A stretch of 64,000 nucleotides of DNA, from NCBI GenBank assembly GCA_022548915.1, contig JAKZES010000018.1:1-64000 (forward strand), given 5' to 3'. The translations under genes were made by a program, and so were the position numbers. Positions within the stretch are counted from its first letter, which is position 1. Every line of letters starts with the position of its first letter. Origin of the DNA: Verrucomicrobiaceae bacterium E54. Its GTDB lineage: Bacteria; Verrucomicrobiota; Verrucomicrobiia; Verrucomicrobiales; Akkermansiaceae. The notes below the pieces were generated by a model. That model searched no databases. It was not told the DNA's origin and saw nothing but the letters and a program-made list of their open reading frames with translations. Positions 17,234-26,091 of the stretch are shown here, piece by piece.

Positions 17234-18568
17234 CTAGTCGCGTGGGGTTGCGTGGCGGTCGGGAAGCTCCGGTGTGGAGGCGGCCTCGCCGCGGAGCCGG
17301 CGGGTCGCCTCGCCGACCAGCCACAGGTAGTGGTCGGAAGGCAGACCGTCGTTGTCGAGGAAGCGGCTTTCACCGACCGGCGGGTTGTTGCTGGTCTTGA
17401 AAATCTGGGTGGCCTCGTCGAGTTCGTCGAACATCGCCTGGTAGATCATCGAGACGCCGGTCTCTCGGATGAGGGCGTCGTACTGGGTCCAGAGAAAGCG
17501 ACCGCCATCGCGGTCGATGTAGGCGTCGGGATTGTGATCGGTGCCCTTCTTCAGGTTCGACCAGCTGAAGCCCGGGAAGACGACGGGCATGAAGTCCTTG
17601 CCTCGGTCCTCGCACCACTGCAGGTCCCCGGCCGCCCTGCCACGGGCATATTTCCGGGCTCCTTCGCGATCCCGGAAGCGCCCGACCATCCAGGGCGAAA
17701 TGATGCCGGCAAGGGCGTAGACCCGCTCCCATTCGGCGAAGGGCGAGGCATCCCGCTCGCCGTTGCGCCATCCGGTCGAGGTGCCGAGCATGACGGTCAG
17801 CCCGCCGCATTCGGGGTCCTCCTTGAGGAAACGGATCAGTTCGCCGACCTCGTCGGGGCCATACTCGCGATCCTTGAAGCCGACGCCCCAGATCGCCACG
17901 ACGGGCCTGCCTGCGTGATGCTGGTAGGCAGCGTCCTTGAGGATGCCCTTTCCGGCGACCAGATGGCGCCAGTCCTCGCGCAGGCCGGCGAGGGCTTCGG
18001 GCTTCATGCCGCTGAGGTCATACATTACGGCATAGGTGCGACCGTGTGCCCCGGCGCCGGCGCGGCAGTTGTCGAGCACGGTGTCGAGCGAGCGGGACAT
18101 CGGGTGATCGGCGCGGCGGCTGCCGCGGGTGACCTCGGTGCCGAAGCGCTGGACGAAAACGCCGTCGATGCCGTAATCCTCCATCCACTGGAAGTGCCGT
18201 ACCACGGTCTCGCGAACCGCCGAGCTGAAGACCTGGGCGGTGCTGCCGTCGGCATGGCGGAAGGGCGTGTCGAAGCGTTCGTTTTCCCCCAGCTCCGACA
18301 TGTCGGGCCAGACCTCGATGCCGGCGTGGCCGGGTTCGAACTTGCCGGTGGAGGGATTGGTGTAGTGGCGCCAGCCGATCTCCGTGCCGTCGCCCGGCGC
18401 GCGGAACCAACCCTGGTAGCCGCACATCACCTTGCCGGTGAGGCTGGCCGCGGGACCTTTGGCGGCGTCCGGGGTTTCCTTTTCCTGTCCGCAGCCGACC
18501 AGCACCAGCAGGCCGAGCGATGCCCCGATCGTGCGGGTCGGGGAGGAGGGTGGTCGGTCAGTCGTCAT
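17234..18568 (-). CDS. GH99-like glycosidase lipoprotein
   Basis: The 444-residue lipoprotein has a lipobox (LVLVGC) near residue 24. The catalytic barrel begins GKVMCGYQGWF and keeps PGFSWSNLKKG and MFDELDEATQI. The latter aligns with the NEWHEGTQIE segment of GH99/GH71 enzymes, whose two glutamates spaced three apart are catalytic. GH99 enzymes cut alpha-mannosides within the chain. This GH99-like branch is often annotated vaguely (xylosidase/arabinosidase), so specificity is inferred. Its start overlaps the symporter stop by 11 bp. A second, larger protein with the same domain is encoded at 28430-31519. Confidence 0.8.
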   Translation of the reverse strand: MTTDRPPSSPTRTIGASLGLLVLVGCGQEKETPDAAKGPAASLTGKVMCGYQGWFRAPGDGTEIGWRHYTNPSTGKFEPGHAGIEVWPDMSELGENERFDTPFRHADGSTAQVFSSAVRETVVRHFQWMEDYGIDGVFVQRFGTEVTRGSRRADHPMSRSLDTVLDNCRAGAGAHGRTYAVMYDLSGMKPEALAGLREDWRHLVAGKGILKDAAYQHHAGRPVVAIWGVGFKDREYGPDEVGELIRFLKEDPECGGLTVMLGTSTGWRNGERDASPFAEWERVYALAGIISPWMVGRFRDREGARKYARGRAAGDLQWCEDRGKDFMPVVFPGFSWSNLKKGTDHNPDAYIDRDGGRFLWTQYDALIRETGVSMIYQAMFDELDEATQIFKTSNNPPVGESRFLDNDGLPSDHYLWLVGEATRRLRGEAASTPELPDRHATPRD

Positions 18569-20525
18569 AGAAGTTCCGTTCGGGAAGGTTGCGGTACCAG
18601 AACCAATAGAGCCCGGCGGCACTCACCAGCCAGAGCAGCGACGAAACGGCGAGACCCTTCCAGTGGTGGATGACCAGCAGCATGGGAACGAGGAACATCG
18701 TCACCTGCCACACCAGGGCGAAGGGCACCGAAATCAGGTCGTTGAAGTGCTCGCGGCTGACCTTGCGGCGCTCTCCCTCGGGGAGCTGTCTCTTGAGGTG
18801 GCCCCAGAAGCCGAAGGGGCGGGTCTTCAGGTAGAAGCGGCGCAGCACTTCGGGATCGGTCGGCTTGTCGCAGAAGGTTGCGATGATGCCGCCGATGAGT
18901 CCGGCACTGAGCGAGTATGTGAGAAGTAGTACTTCGCCGAGGTCTGGCAGCAGCCAGCGTTGGAGCAGAGCGGCGGTCATGCCGACGAGTGAGCCGACGG
19001 CCGTTCCGGTGCCATTGAAGCGCCACCAGTAGAGCCGCAGCAGATTGGGGACGAAGAAGGCTCCGGCGAGGCTCAGCATCAGCCAGCCCCAGATGTCCTC
19101 GATGCTGTCGACGTTGTTCGCCATCAGGATGCCGCAGCCGACGAGCACCAGCACCGTGGCCCAACTCGCATGGATCAGTTCCCGGGTTCTGGCGTTCGGG
19201 CGCAGGTACTTGCGGTAAAAGTCGTTGACCACCATTCCGGTCGCCATGTTGACGGTGGTGTCGAAGGTCGACATGGAGGCCGCGATCAGGGCCAGCAGCA
19301 GAATGCCCCTCAAGCCCTCGCCGACCGAGGTCAGCAGCACGGTCGGCAGGATCTTCTCGGGATTCACGGTTCCCTCGAAGCTGAGCAACCCGAGCTTCTG
19401 GGCGAAGTCCTCCTCGCCCACGAGCGCCTTCAGTTGGGAGATCAATTGCGGCGGATGCGCCTCCGGTTGGTTGACCAGACCGGAGATCAACCTGCCCCAT
19501 TCCGGCTTGGTGACTTCGGGAAACTGCTGGTGAATCAGCGCTCCCGCCTGCTCGAGTACCGCCTGATCCGGAAACAGGTCCCGGACCACGAACAGCCCGA
19601 GCACCGCGATGCCCATCATCATCGGCCAGCGCACGGTCATCACAATCGTCCACAAGGCGGTCAACTTCCCGCATTCGCGGTCGGTCTTGGCGCCGAAATA
19701 CTTCGGGTCCCCGATCTTGCTCGCCCCGTCGAGGACGTTCTTGAAAAGGTAGAGGATCATCAGCGGCACCAGCGCTTGATAGGCCTCGTAGCCCTTCGGC
19801 ATGGACGCGCTCCACCGCGGGGTGCTGCTCATCCAGTCGGGGTTCCGCGTCACCTCGAGCGCGAGTTCCGCGATCTCGTCACCGCCCGACACCGCGAGGA
19901 AGGCCTTGACCGAAATGTAGATTACCGCCGTGACGATGATCGCGCTCTGGAACAGGTCGGTGAAGATGACGCCGTAGAAGCCCGAGATCATCGTGTAGAC
20001 GGCGGCCAGCGCGATCAGCCCGTAGGCGCACATCTCCGGCGAGAAGGGCAGGAAGGTCGAGAGGAACAGGCCGACCCCCTTGGTCAAGTAGGCCAGCATG
20101 CCGATCGTCGTCAGGCAGATGGCGAAGACGCTCATCAACTGCGCAAAGCGGCCGCCCCAGCAGTCGCCGAAGCGGAAGATGTTCCATTCGGCACCGGTGA
20201 GGCAGCCGGAGCGACGCTGCCATTTGCCGATCCACAGCATCATGAAGACCAGGATCAGCACCGCCCCGCCGCGGAACTCGATGAACAGGCCCTGCGGTCC
20301 GAGCATGAAGAGGAAGGACACGATCAGGGCCGTGCCGGTCAGGTCGAGGAACTGCGCCATGCCCGAGATGCCCATCGCCCACCATGGGACCTTCTTCCCG
20401 CCCATGATGTAGTCCTCGAGGCTTTCAGAGGCCCGGCCTTTCAGGTAGATGCCCAGGCCCACCAGAATCAGGGCGTAAAGACCCATGAAGAGGTAGTCGA
20501 GGGTGCCGAAGTAGTGCGTGGGCAT
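18558..20525 (-). CDS. Sodium/solute symporter (SSS family)
   Basis: The 655-residue transporter has about 14 membrane spans. The N-terminal GLGIYLKGRASESLEDYIMGGKK and WWAMGISGMAQFLDLTGTA segments are typical of SSS carriers in polysaccharide loci. A cytoplasmic loop near residues 580-615 is charged. It heads the leftward operon of GH99-like enzyme, sulfatase, URO-D protein and MFS porter. A candidate LacI operator lies 82 bp upstream of its start (20607-20620). It probably imports a sugar or oligosaccharide released by the co-encoded enzymes. Confidence 0.88.
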   Translation of the reverse strand: MPTHYFGTLDYLFMGLYALILVGLGIYLKGRASESLEDYIMGGKKVPWWAMGISGMAQFLDLTGTALIVSFLFMLGPQGLFIEFRGGAVLILVFMMLWIGKWQRRSGCLTGAEWNIFRFGDCWGGRFAQLMSVFAICLTTIGMLAYLTKGVGLFLSTFLPFSPEMCAYGLIALAAVYTMISGFYGVIFTDLFQSAIIVTAVIYISVKAFLAVSGGDEIAELALEVTRNPDWMSSTPRWSASMPKGYEAYQALVPLMILYLFKNVLDGASKIGDPKYFGAKTDRECGKLTALWTIVMTVRWPMMMGIAVLGLFVVRDLFPDQAVLEQAGALIHQQFPEVTKPEWGRLISGLVNQPEAHPPQLISQLKALVGEEDFAQKLGLLSFEGTVNPEKILPTVLLTSVGEGLRGILLLALIAASMSTFDTTVNMATGMVVNDFYRKYLRPNARTRELIHASWATVLVLVGCGILMANNVDSIEDIWGWLMLSLAGAFFVPNLLRLYWWRFNGTGTAVGSLVGMTAALLQRWLLPDLGEVLLLTYSLSAGLIGGIIATFCDKPTDPEVLRRFYLKTRPFGFWGHLKRQLPEGERRKVSREHFNDLISVPFALVWQVTMFLVPMLLVIHHWKGLAVSSLLWLVSAAGLYWFWYRNLPERNFYDD

Positions 20526-20606
20526 GGGATGAGCCAGTTGCCTTGCCGATCGAGCCTAGCGACGAGCGCATCCTGCCGCACTCCCCATTCTGGCAAGCGG
20601 CGTTGA

Positions 20607-20620
20607 ATTAAACGTTTTAT
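20607..20620. promoter_or_regulatory. Candidate LacI-family operator
   Basis: ATTAAACGTTTTAT is a near-perfect palindrome centred on CG, the geometry of LacI/GalR operators. It lies between the leftward symporter operon and the rightward PEP-CTERM gene. Similar sites are at 25806-25819 and 32297-32309. The regulator is probably the LacI protein encoded at 21757-22779. Confidence 0.6.
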
Positions 20621-20792
20621 CCAATCTTTCAAGAGATAAATGGCGATGAAAGAGCTGGGTTGCCGCGCTCAAATCCTGATTTGTGAGATTCGGGATTGAC
20701 GCATCATGGCGAATAATGATTAAAGGATTCATCTCCTTCGGTTTCTGGCTTTCAGGGTGAGGTCAGCGATGGGGTGCCAAACCTTCGAACCC

Positions 20793-21693
20793 ATGAAGCA
20801 TTCACACGCTCTTTTGCTTGTCTCCTTGGTAGCCGGTGGTTTTCAGGCGGCGGATGCCGCCGTTTACCGCTATCGCCAGAGCGGCGACTGGTCCCAGATC
20901 ACCGATGGATCCAACCCGGGCTGGGGCGTGAATCCGAACAACGACGGCAGCCCCGGAGCCGGAGTGCCGGCTGCGGGTGACGACGCCCGCATCAACTGGG
21001 GAGGGAATACGGTCACAGTATCCACGGCGGTGCCGACCGTCGGCCGGGTTCAGATCGGAGTGGATGAAAGCGGCACCGTGGTGGTGGCCAACGGCGGGGT
21101 GCTGACGACCAGTGGCGATCTCCTCGCCGGCAACAACAACGCGAATGCCACCGGCAACCTGATCGTGCAGTCCGGCGGGCAGGTCGACGTGGGGAGCATC
21201 CTGTGGGCGGCGAACAACGATGCCGACGGAAGCATCGACGTCCAATCCGGGGGCACGATCACGGCGGGTGATCACGGTGACCGGCACGGCGACGGTGACC
21301 ATTTCCGGGGTGATCGACCAAACCTCGGGCATCCTGGGCCTGGGCACCAGCAATGCGGCGACTGCCTCCGGCGGAGTGGCGACGGTCAGCATTGCCAATG
21401 GCGGAGAACTGAACCTCAACAACATCAGTGGAAATCCAGGCACACCGTCGATTCAGGCCGGATCCCAGATCCTGATCAGCGAAGGAGGATTGCTCAGCGT
21501 GAAGGGCGACCAGGTGGGAAACTTGGGTGATTACATCAGTGCTGGCGAGATTGTCGGCGTCGGCGGCAGCCTGCAGGTCTCCTTCGATTCGGACTCGAAC
21601 CTGACTTCGGTGACGGTGATCCCCGAGCCTTCGGTGGTCGCCCTCTTGACCGTCTTGAGCCTCGGTCTGTGCGTGAGTCGGCGCCGCTCCTGA
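20793..21693 (+). pseudogene. PEP-CTERM surface protein with frameshift
   Basis: Two overlapping frames together make one protein. A signal peptide (MKHSHALLLVSLVAGGFQAADA) and a Thr/Gly/Val-rich beta-helix-like body read in one frame to about 21260. The same style of sequence (VITVTGTATVTISG) continues in the +1 frame to 21693. The end has the PEP-CTERM sorting signal: VIPEPS, a hydrophobic helix and an RRR tail. One extra base near 21250-21285, perhaps in the GGCGGG run, would explain the break. It may be a true mutation, a sequencing error or, less likely, programmed frameshifting. No exosortase gene is in the window. The body resembles the PATR protein at 22860-25706. Confidence 0.7.
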
Positions 21694-21756
21694 CGGGGTC
21701 CGCGCCCCGGCGCTGTGTCGACCACGCCCCACCCCGGGGGTCGCCCGCGGTCCGGA

Positions 21757-22779
21757 TCACAGCGGCACGGCGACGGATTCGCGGACGATGAGGTTGGTGG
21801 GTTGCACCTGATGAACCGGGGGGCCTCCGGGGCGTGAGAGCCGATCAAGGACGAGCTTCGCACTGAGCGAACCAAACACCCGCTTGTCGACTCCGACGGT
21901 GGTCAGGGGCGGGCTGGAGCGGGCCGCGAGCGGGTCGTTGTCGAAGCCGACCATCGACACATCGTCCGGTGTCTTGATGCCCTTCCCGGCAAGGGCGTTG
22001 AGCAGGTGATCGGCAAGCGTGTCATTGACGGCGAAGATGCCGGTAGGCGGCTGGTCCTGGTCGAGGCGGGCGAGCACCTGGCTTGCTGCGTCCTCATCGT
22101 CGCTTACCCGCAGGATCACCTCTTTCTCCTCGGCCTGCACCCCGCCGGCACGGAGTCCCGAAAGGAAGCCGGCGATGCGCTGCTCGATGTTGTAGAGTGG
22201 CGTCTTGTAGGCCACCATCATGATTCGACGGTGGCCCCGTTCGATGAAGTGTTCGGCGACCTTCAGGCCTCCCCCGTAGCCGTCGGTGGTCAGGCTGTCG
22301 GCCTGCATCGAGCCGACGTGCCCGTCGACGATGCACATCGGCACGCGGCAGCGGCGGAGTTTGGCGAAGTCCTCCTGCTGGAAGACGCCCGCGAGGACCA
22401 CGAGGGCGTCGACCTTGCCTTGGCTGACGATGGTGGGCAGGCCGTCGGCGTCGGTGCGGTTGCCGAGGATCAGGTCGAGGCCGGCCTCGCCGAAGGACTC
22501 CGCCAGACCCTCCATGATGCGGGCGTAGAAGACGTTGCCGAAGAGCTCGGCAAAGGAGGGTGCGTAGATCACGCCGACGGCATCGGCACGGCGCAGGCGC
22601 AGGCTGCGACCGGCCGAGTTGGGAACGAAATGCAGTTCGGCACAGCGGGCGAGGATTTCCTCGCGCACCTTGGCGCTCATGCGGCCGCGGCCGTTGATGG
22701 CATTGGAGACCGTGGCCTGCGAACAACCCACCAGCTCGGCGATATCCTTGAGCGTCACTTCCTTTTCACCTCCAGGCAT
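21757..22779 (-). CDS. LacI/GalR-family transcriptional regulator
   Basis: The 340-residue protein has an N-terminal helix-turn-helix (VTLKDIAELVGCSQATVSNAI, hinge near residue 55) and a periplasmic-binding-like sensor domain (about 65-335), with VGFDNDPLAARSSPPLTTVGVD near the end as in the family. It normally represses until a sugar binds. It sits between two palindromes of the form TAAACGTTT (20607 and 25806), upstream of the symporter operon and the PATR gene respectively, which makes it their likely regulator. No clear operator lies right at its own start. Confidence 0.92.
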   Translation of the reverse strand: MPGGEKEVTLKDIAELVGCSQATVSNAINGRGRMSAKVREEILARCAELHFVPNSAGRSLRLRRADAVGVIYAPSFAELFGNVFYARIMEGLAESFGEAGLDLILGNRTDADGLPTIVSQGKVDALVVLAGVFQQEDFAKLRRCRVPMCIVDGHVGSMQADSLTTDGYGGGLKVAEHFIERGHRRIMMVAYKTPLYNIEQRIAGFLSGLRAGGVQAEEKEVILRVSDDEDAASQVLARLDQDQPPTGIFAVNDTLADHLLNALAGKGIKTPDDVSMVGFDNDPLAARSSPPLTTVGVDKRVFGSLSAKLVLDRLSRPGGPPVHQVQPTNLIVRESVAVPL

Positions 22780-22859
22780 GGGCGCATCCTATGGGGAAAT
22801 CGCGGCACCGGACAATCGCTTCCATCGGCCCCGGTGACGATCACCGGAGCCGGGTGGCG

Positions 22860-25706
22860 TCAGGGGGCATCCTCGACGATGTAGAACTTCCTGGTGCCGG
22901 TCGCATCGACGGTGAAGGTCGCGTTGCCGCTTCCGTCCGTGGTCTCGGTACCCTCGGTGGTTCCGAAGCCGCTGAGATCCGTCGAGCTCTTGCAGACATA
23001 ATCGGTGTTCGGGGCGCCCTTGATCACGATTGTGGCCGTCGTGCCCGTGCGGGAGAACGATTCGATTGTCAGCGGGTCCGGCGTGCCTCCGATGGTCGAG
23101 GTCAGCGAGCCCGTGCCGGTGATCAGGGCGCTCGCTGAATCATAGACGCCCGCCGGCTGCGGAACGCCGTCGATGTAGAGCGTGCCGATGGTGCTGGTGC
23201 CGGCGTAGTCGAGATCAAGGACGGCTCCGGTGGTCAGATAGAGATCCGAGCCGGCATCGAGATAGGGCTCGGCCAGGCACAGCGTGCCCGCCTGCACGGT
23301 CGTGTCGCCGGTATACTGCTGCACGCCATTGACGATCAGCTTGCCCGGACCGATTTTTGTCAGGCCACCGACCCCGGTCATGATGCCCGAGGTGGTGGTC
23401 GTCCACGCGCCGTCCGGCACGTCGAAGGTGATGCCTCCGGCGAGAAGGTTGGCCGGAAGGTTGCCGTCGATGTTCACCGAGGCATCGGCTGCCGAGCGGA
23501 TCGTGCCGCCGTTCAGATTCAGTGTCTGCGAGCTGCCCGGGGCGTTCCCGCTCTTGATCTGGGTGGTCTCGACCACGCCGCCGCTGAGGTTGACGGTGCC
23601 GGTGGCCAGGGAGAATTCACCGAGCACCACCGAAGATGCCTGGACGAGGCCGGTGCCGCTGACGTCGAGCTGGCCGCTGGTGTTGTCCTGGAAGCCGACG
23701 AGAATCCGCTGGTCTCCGCCGGTGAGCGACAGGGTCCCGCCGGAGATCGAGTAGCGGTTGGTGGCCGTGTCGGCGTCCCCGAAGTCGAGGCGGTTCTTGA
23801 GGTCCACCGTGCCACCGGTCTGATTGAAGAGGTTGACCACGGCCCCGGAGCCGGCCCCGAGGCGGAGGCGGCCGATGACGTTGAGGTTGCCTCCGTCCAT
23901 GTTGTAGGTGGCGTCGGCCTGGTTGTTGAGTCCGATGATGGCGTCGCCACTCACGTTGAAAGTGCTGGTCGAATCCATCTGGTTCGCAATTCCTTTCCGG
24001 ACCTGCAGGCTGCTGGCGGAAAGCAGCCCGGTGCCACTGAGGTTGAGTGTTCCCTGTCCCAGCGCGTCGCCTCCCACCTTGTCCTGGCCAAGGATCAAGG
24101 TGTTTCCGGAAAGGGAGCCACTTGAGACATCGACCACTCCGGTGGTCGATGCACGACCCACCTCGATGTTGCCGCCGATGGTGGCGACCCCGGTGCCGCT
24201 CACGCTGAGGGTCGCCCCGCCGGCGGTGAAGGCGCCGACCAGAGCATTACCGGTGGTGTCGAGCGTGCCGGCAGAAATCTGATAGACGTTGCTGGCGCCG
24301 GCATTGTCGGCGATGTCGAGTCTTCCGGTGATGTTGACGTCGCCACCCGTCTGATTGAAGAGGGTGGCACCACCCGGTGTGACGCCGACCCGGATCCGGT
24401 CGCCACTGTTGATGATTCCCGATGACAGGTTGTAGGTCGAGTCGCCGGTCGAATCGACACCAAGAAGGAAGCCGCCGCCGCCGCCGAGGAGATTGAGTTC
24501 CGAGTCACCGCTTTGGCTGAAGCTGCCGTTCCGGATTCGCAGGTTGTCGGTCTGGAGGTAGGCGAATTCGCCAAGATTGAACTCGGCGGTTGAGGTTGCG
24601 GCAGAGTTGGGGCCGACGGTGATTTCCCCGGCAACCGTGGTAGTTGAGACACCGATCAGATTCACGGTTCCGGTGGTTTCGGCTCCATTGGAGACGATGA
24701 TGTTCTCGGGATTGAACTGTGCGTTTCCGGAGGCGTTCAGAATCCCGGTCGCGGTGCCTGCATATCCAACGTTGACCGATTGAGTCGTCGCGAGGGTGCC
24801 ACCCGAGATCGAGACGGTATTCACCACGTCTGCCGGAGTATTTCCCCCGATGTCAATCCGGCCGTTGACGGTGAGACTGCCGCCCGTCTGGTTCAGCGTG
24901 GCGGTCCGCGTCCCGCTGGCAGGGGTCGTTCCCGCCACCCCCACACGGATGCGGTCGTTGGTCACCACGGTGCCGTTCTCGACGGTGAGCAGACCGTTGC
25001 TGTTCGCGTCCCAGGCGATGCTGGTTTCACCGTTGAGGGTCAGGTCGGTCGAGCCGCCCGAGATCGTGACGTTGCCCGTGCCGGATCCGGCATAGCCGAC
25101 CTTCATGGTGTTGATGACCGCCGTACCGCCGGACAGATTGTAGGCCCCGACGGCATCGAAGGCGCCGACCCGGAACTCATTGGTGGTGGTGGTGAGACTG
25201 CCGCCGGTCTGGTTGAACGCGGTGCCACTGCCCCCGCCCTCGCGCCCGATGGCCACGGGCCGGTCGGTGGTGATGATGCCCGAGGGGCCCAAAGCGAGGG
25301 TGCCGACCTTGTTGAGACCGATCCAGAAACGTCCCCCTGTGCTGACGTCGAGGTTGCCGCCCGAATTGACATTGAGAGTGCCATCCAGAACGTAAAGACC
25401 GGTCGCGGGGCTGTCCGTGCCGTCGATACCGATCGTGGAGTCCACCGCCAGCGTCGAAGTGCCATCGATGAGAATCTGGGAGAGGTCATCGGCGGCCGGA
25501 GCGGCAACCGTCACGGTGTCTCCGTTGAGAATGCCTGCGAGACTGCCCGTGGTGGGAACACCCGAAGACCAGGTCGAATCCGCCCAGTTTCCAGCGGCTC
25601 CGGCATTCCACTCGGTGGTGCTGGCTTCCTGGGCGTGGAGGACGGTGACAAGGCACGAGGCCACGAGGGAGAAGGGCAGCAAGTGCCCGATGTTCATGGG
25701 TTTCAT
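22860..25706 (-). CDS. Large secreted PATR beta-helix protein
   Basis: This 948-residue protein has a signal peptide (about 1-25) and many repeats of the autotransporter-associated beta-strand type: recurring Gly-rich units such as FNQTGGSLT, YNLSSGIINSGDRIRVG and LTKIGPGKLIVNG. These predict a long right-handed beta-helix. The C-terminal about 90 residues (FSRTGTTATIVIKGAPNTDYVCKSSTDL and onward to FYIVEDAP) form a separate small beta domain common at the ends of verrucomicrobial secreted proteins. There is no barrel and no PEP-CTERM motif. It may bind or present glycan at the cell surface. A LacI-like palindrome lies about 100 bp upstream of the start. Confidence 0.8.
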   Translation of the reverse strand: MKPMNIGHLLPFSLVASCLVTVLHAQEASTTEWNAGAAGNWADSTWSSGVPTTGSLAGILNGDTVTVAAPAADDLSQILIDGTSTLAVDSTIGIDGTDSPATGLYVLDGTLNVNSGGNLDVSTGGRFWIGLNKVGTLALGPSGIITTDRPVAIGREGGGSGTAFNQTGGSLTTTTNEFRVGAFDAVGAYNLSGGTAVINTMKVGYAGSGTGNVTISGGSTDLTLNGETSIAWDANSNGLLTVENGTVVTNDRIRVGVAGTTPASGTRTATLNQTGGSLTVNGRIDIGGNTPADVVNTVSISGGTLATTQSVNVGYAGTATGILNASGNAQFNPENIIVSNGAETTGTVNLIGVSTTTVAGEITVGPNSAATSTAEFNLGEFAYLQTDNLRIRNGSFSQSGDSELNLLGGGGGFLLGVDSTGDSTYNLSSGIINSGDRIRVGVTPGGATLFNQTGGDVNITGRLDIADNAGASNVYQISAGTLDTTGNALVGAFTAGGATLSVSGTGVATIGGNIEVGRASTTGVVDVSSGSLSGNTLILGQDKVGGDALGQGTLNLSGTGLLSASSLQVRKGIANQMDSTSTFNVSGDAIIGLNNQADATYNMDGGNLNVIGRLRLGAGSGAVVNLFNQTGGTVDLKNRLDFGDADTATNRYSISGGTLSLTGGDQRILVGFQDNTSGQLDVSGTGLVQASSVVLGEFSLATGTVNLSGGVVETTQIKSGNAPGSSQTLNLNGGTIRSAADASVNIDGNLPANLLAGGITFDVPDGAWTTTTSGIMTGVGGLTKIGPGKLIVNGVQQYTGDTTVQAGTLCLAEPYLDAGSDLYLTTGAVLDLDYAGTSTIGTLYIDGVPQPAGVYDSASALITGTGSLTSTIGGTPDPLTIESFSRTGTTATIVIKGAPNTDYVCKSSTDLSGFGTTEGTETTDGSGNATFTVDATGTRKFYIVEDAP

Positions 25707-26091
25707 GGGTCTGGATGGGATGGCGTCTGGAGGTTTGAATACGGTCGGGTTTGAGGAGGCAGCGTGGCGCGGAAGAGGCCGATCCGACCTCCCTCACACC
25801 ATGCGAATAAACGTTTAATCTAATGGTGCTCGGGGCTTCAAGCATTTTCTCTGGGTCTCCTTCCACAGGGTTGCTGGGTCTTGGAATCGGTCGTCGAGCC
25901 ACGATGGCGTGGTTCTGTGGAAGTGAAGGACCCCGGAATTGTGGAGGCATCGGTGCTTCGATTCTGGTGAGATGACATTCGGAGATTCGATTTATCGTTT
26001 ACGCAAGTGCTTTTGAGGGTTATTCCTTGCCGGTCGAGCGGAGGTCGTCGGGTCGGCCGATGCCTCGATGTTCCTCCACGGCCTTCCGAGC
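25707..26091. other. Divergent intergenic region
   Basis: This 385-bp gap separates the leftward PATR gene from the rightward GH38 gene. It holds the LacI-like palindrome at 25806-25819 and a CGTTTAC half-site at 25996-26002 nearer to the mannosidase. No small gene is convincing. Confidence 0.5.
25806..25819. promoter_or_regulatory. Candidate LacI-family operator
   Basis: AATAAACGTTTAAT contains the perfect 10-bp palindrome TAAACGTTTA. It is placed about 100 bp upstream of the PATR gene and 270 bp upstream of the GH38 gene. It closely matches the site at 20607-20620. Confidence 0.65.
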
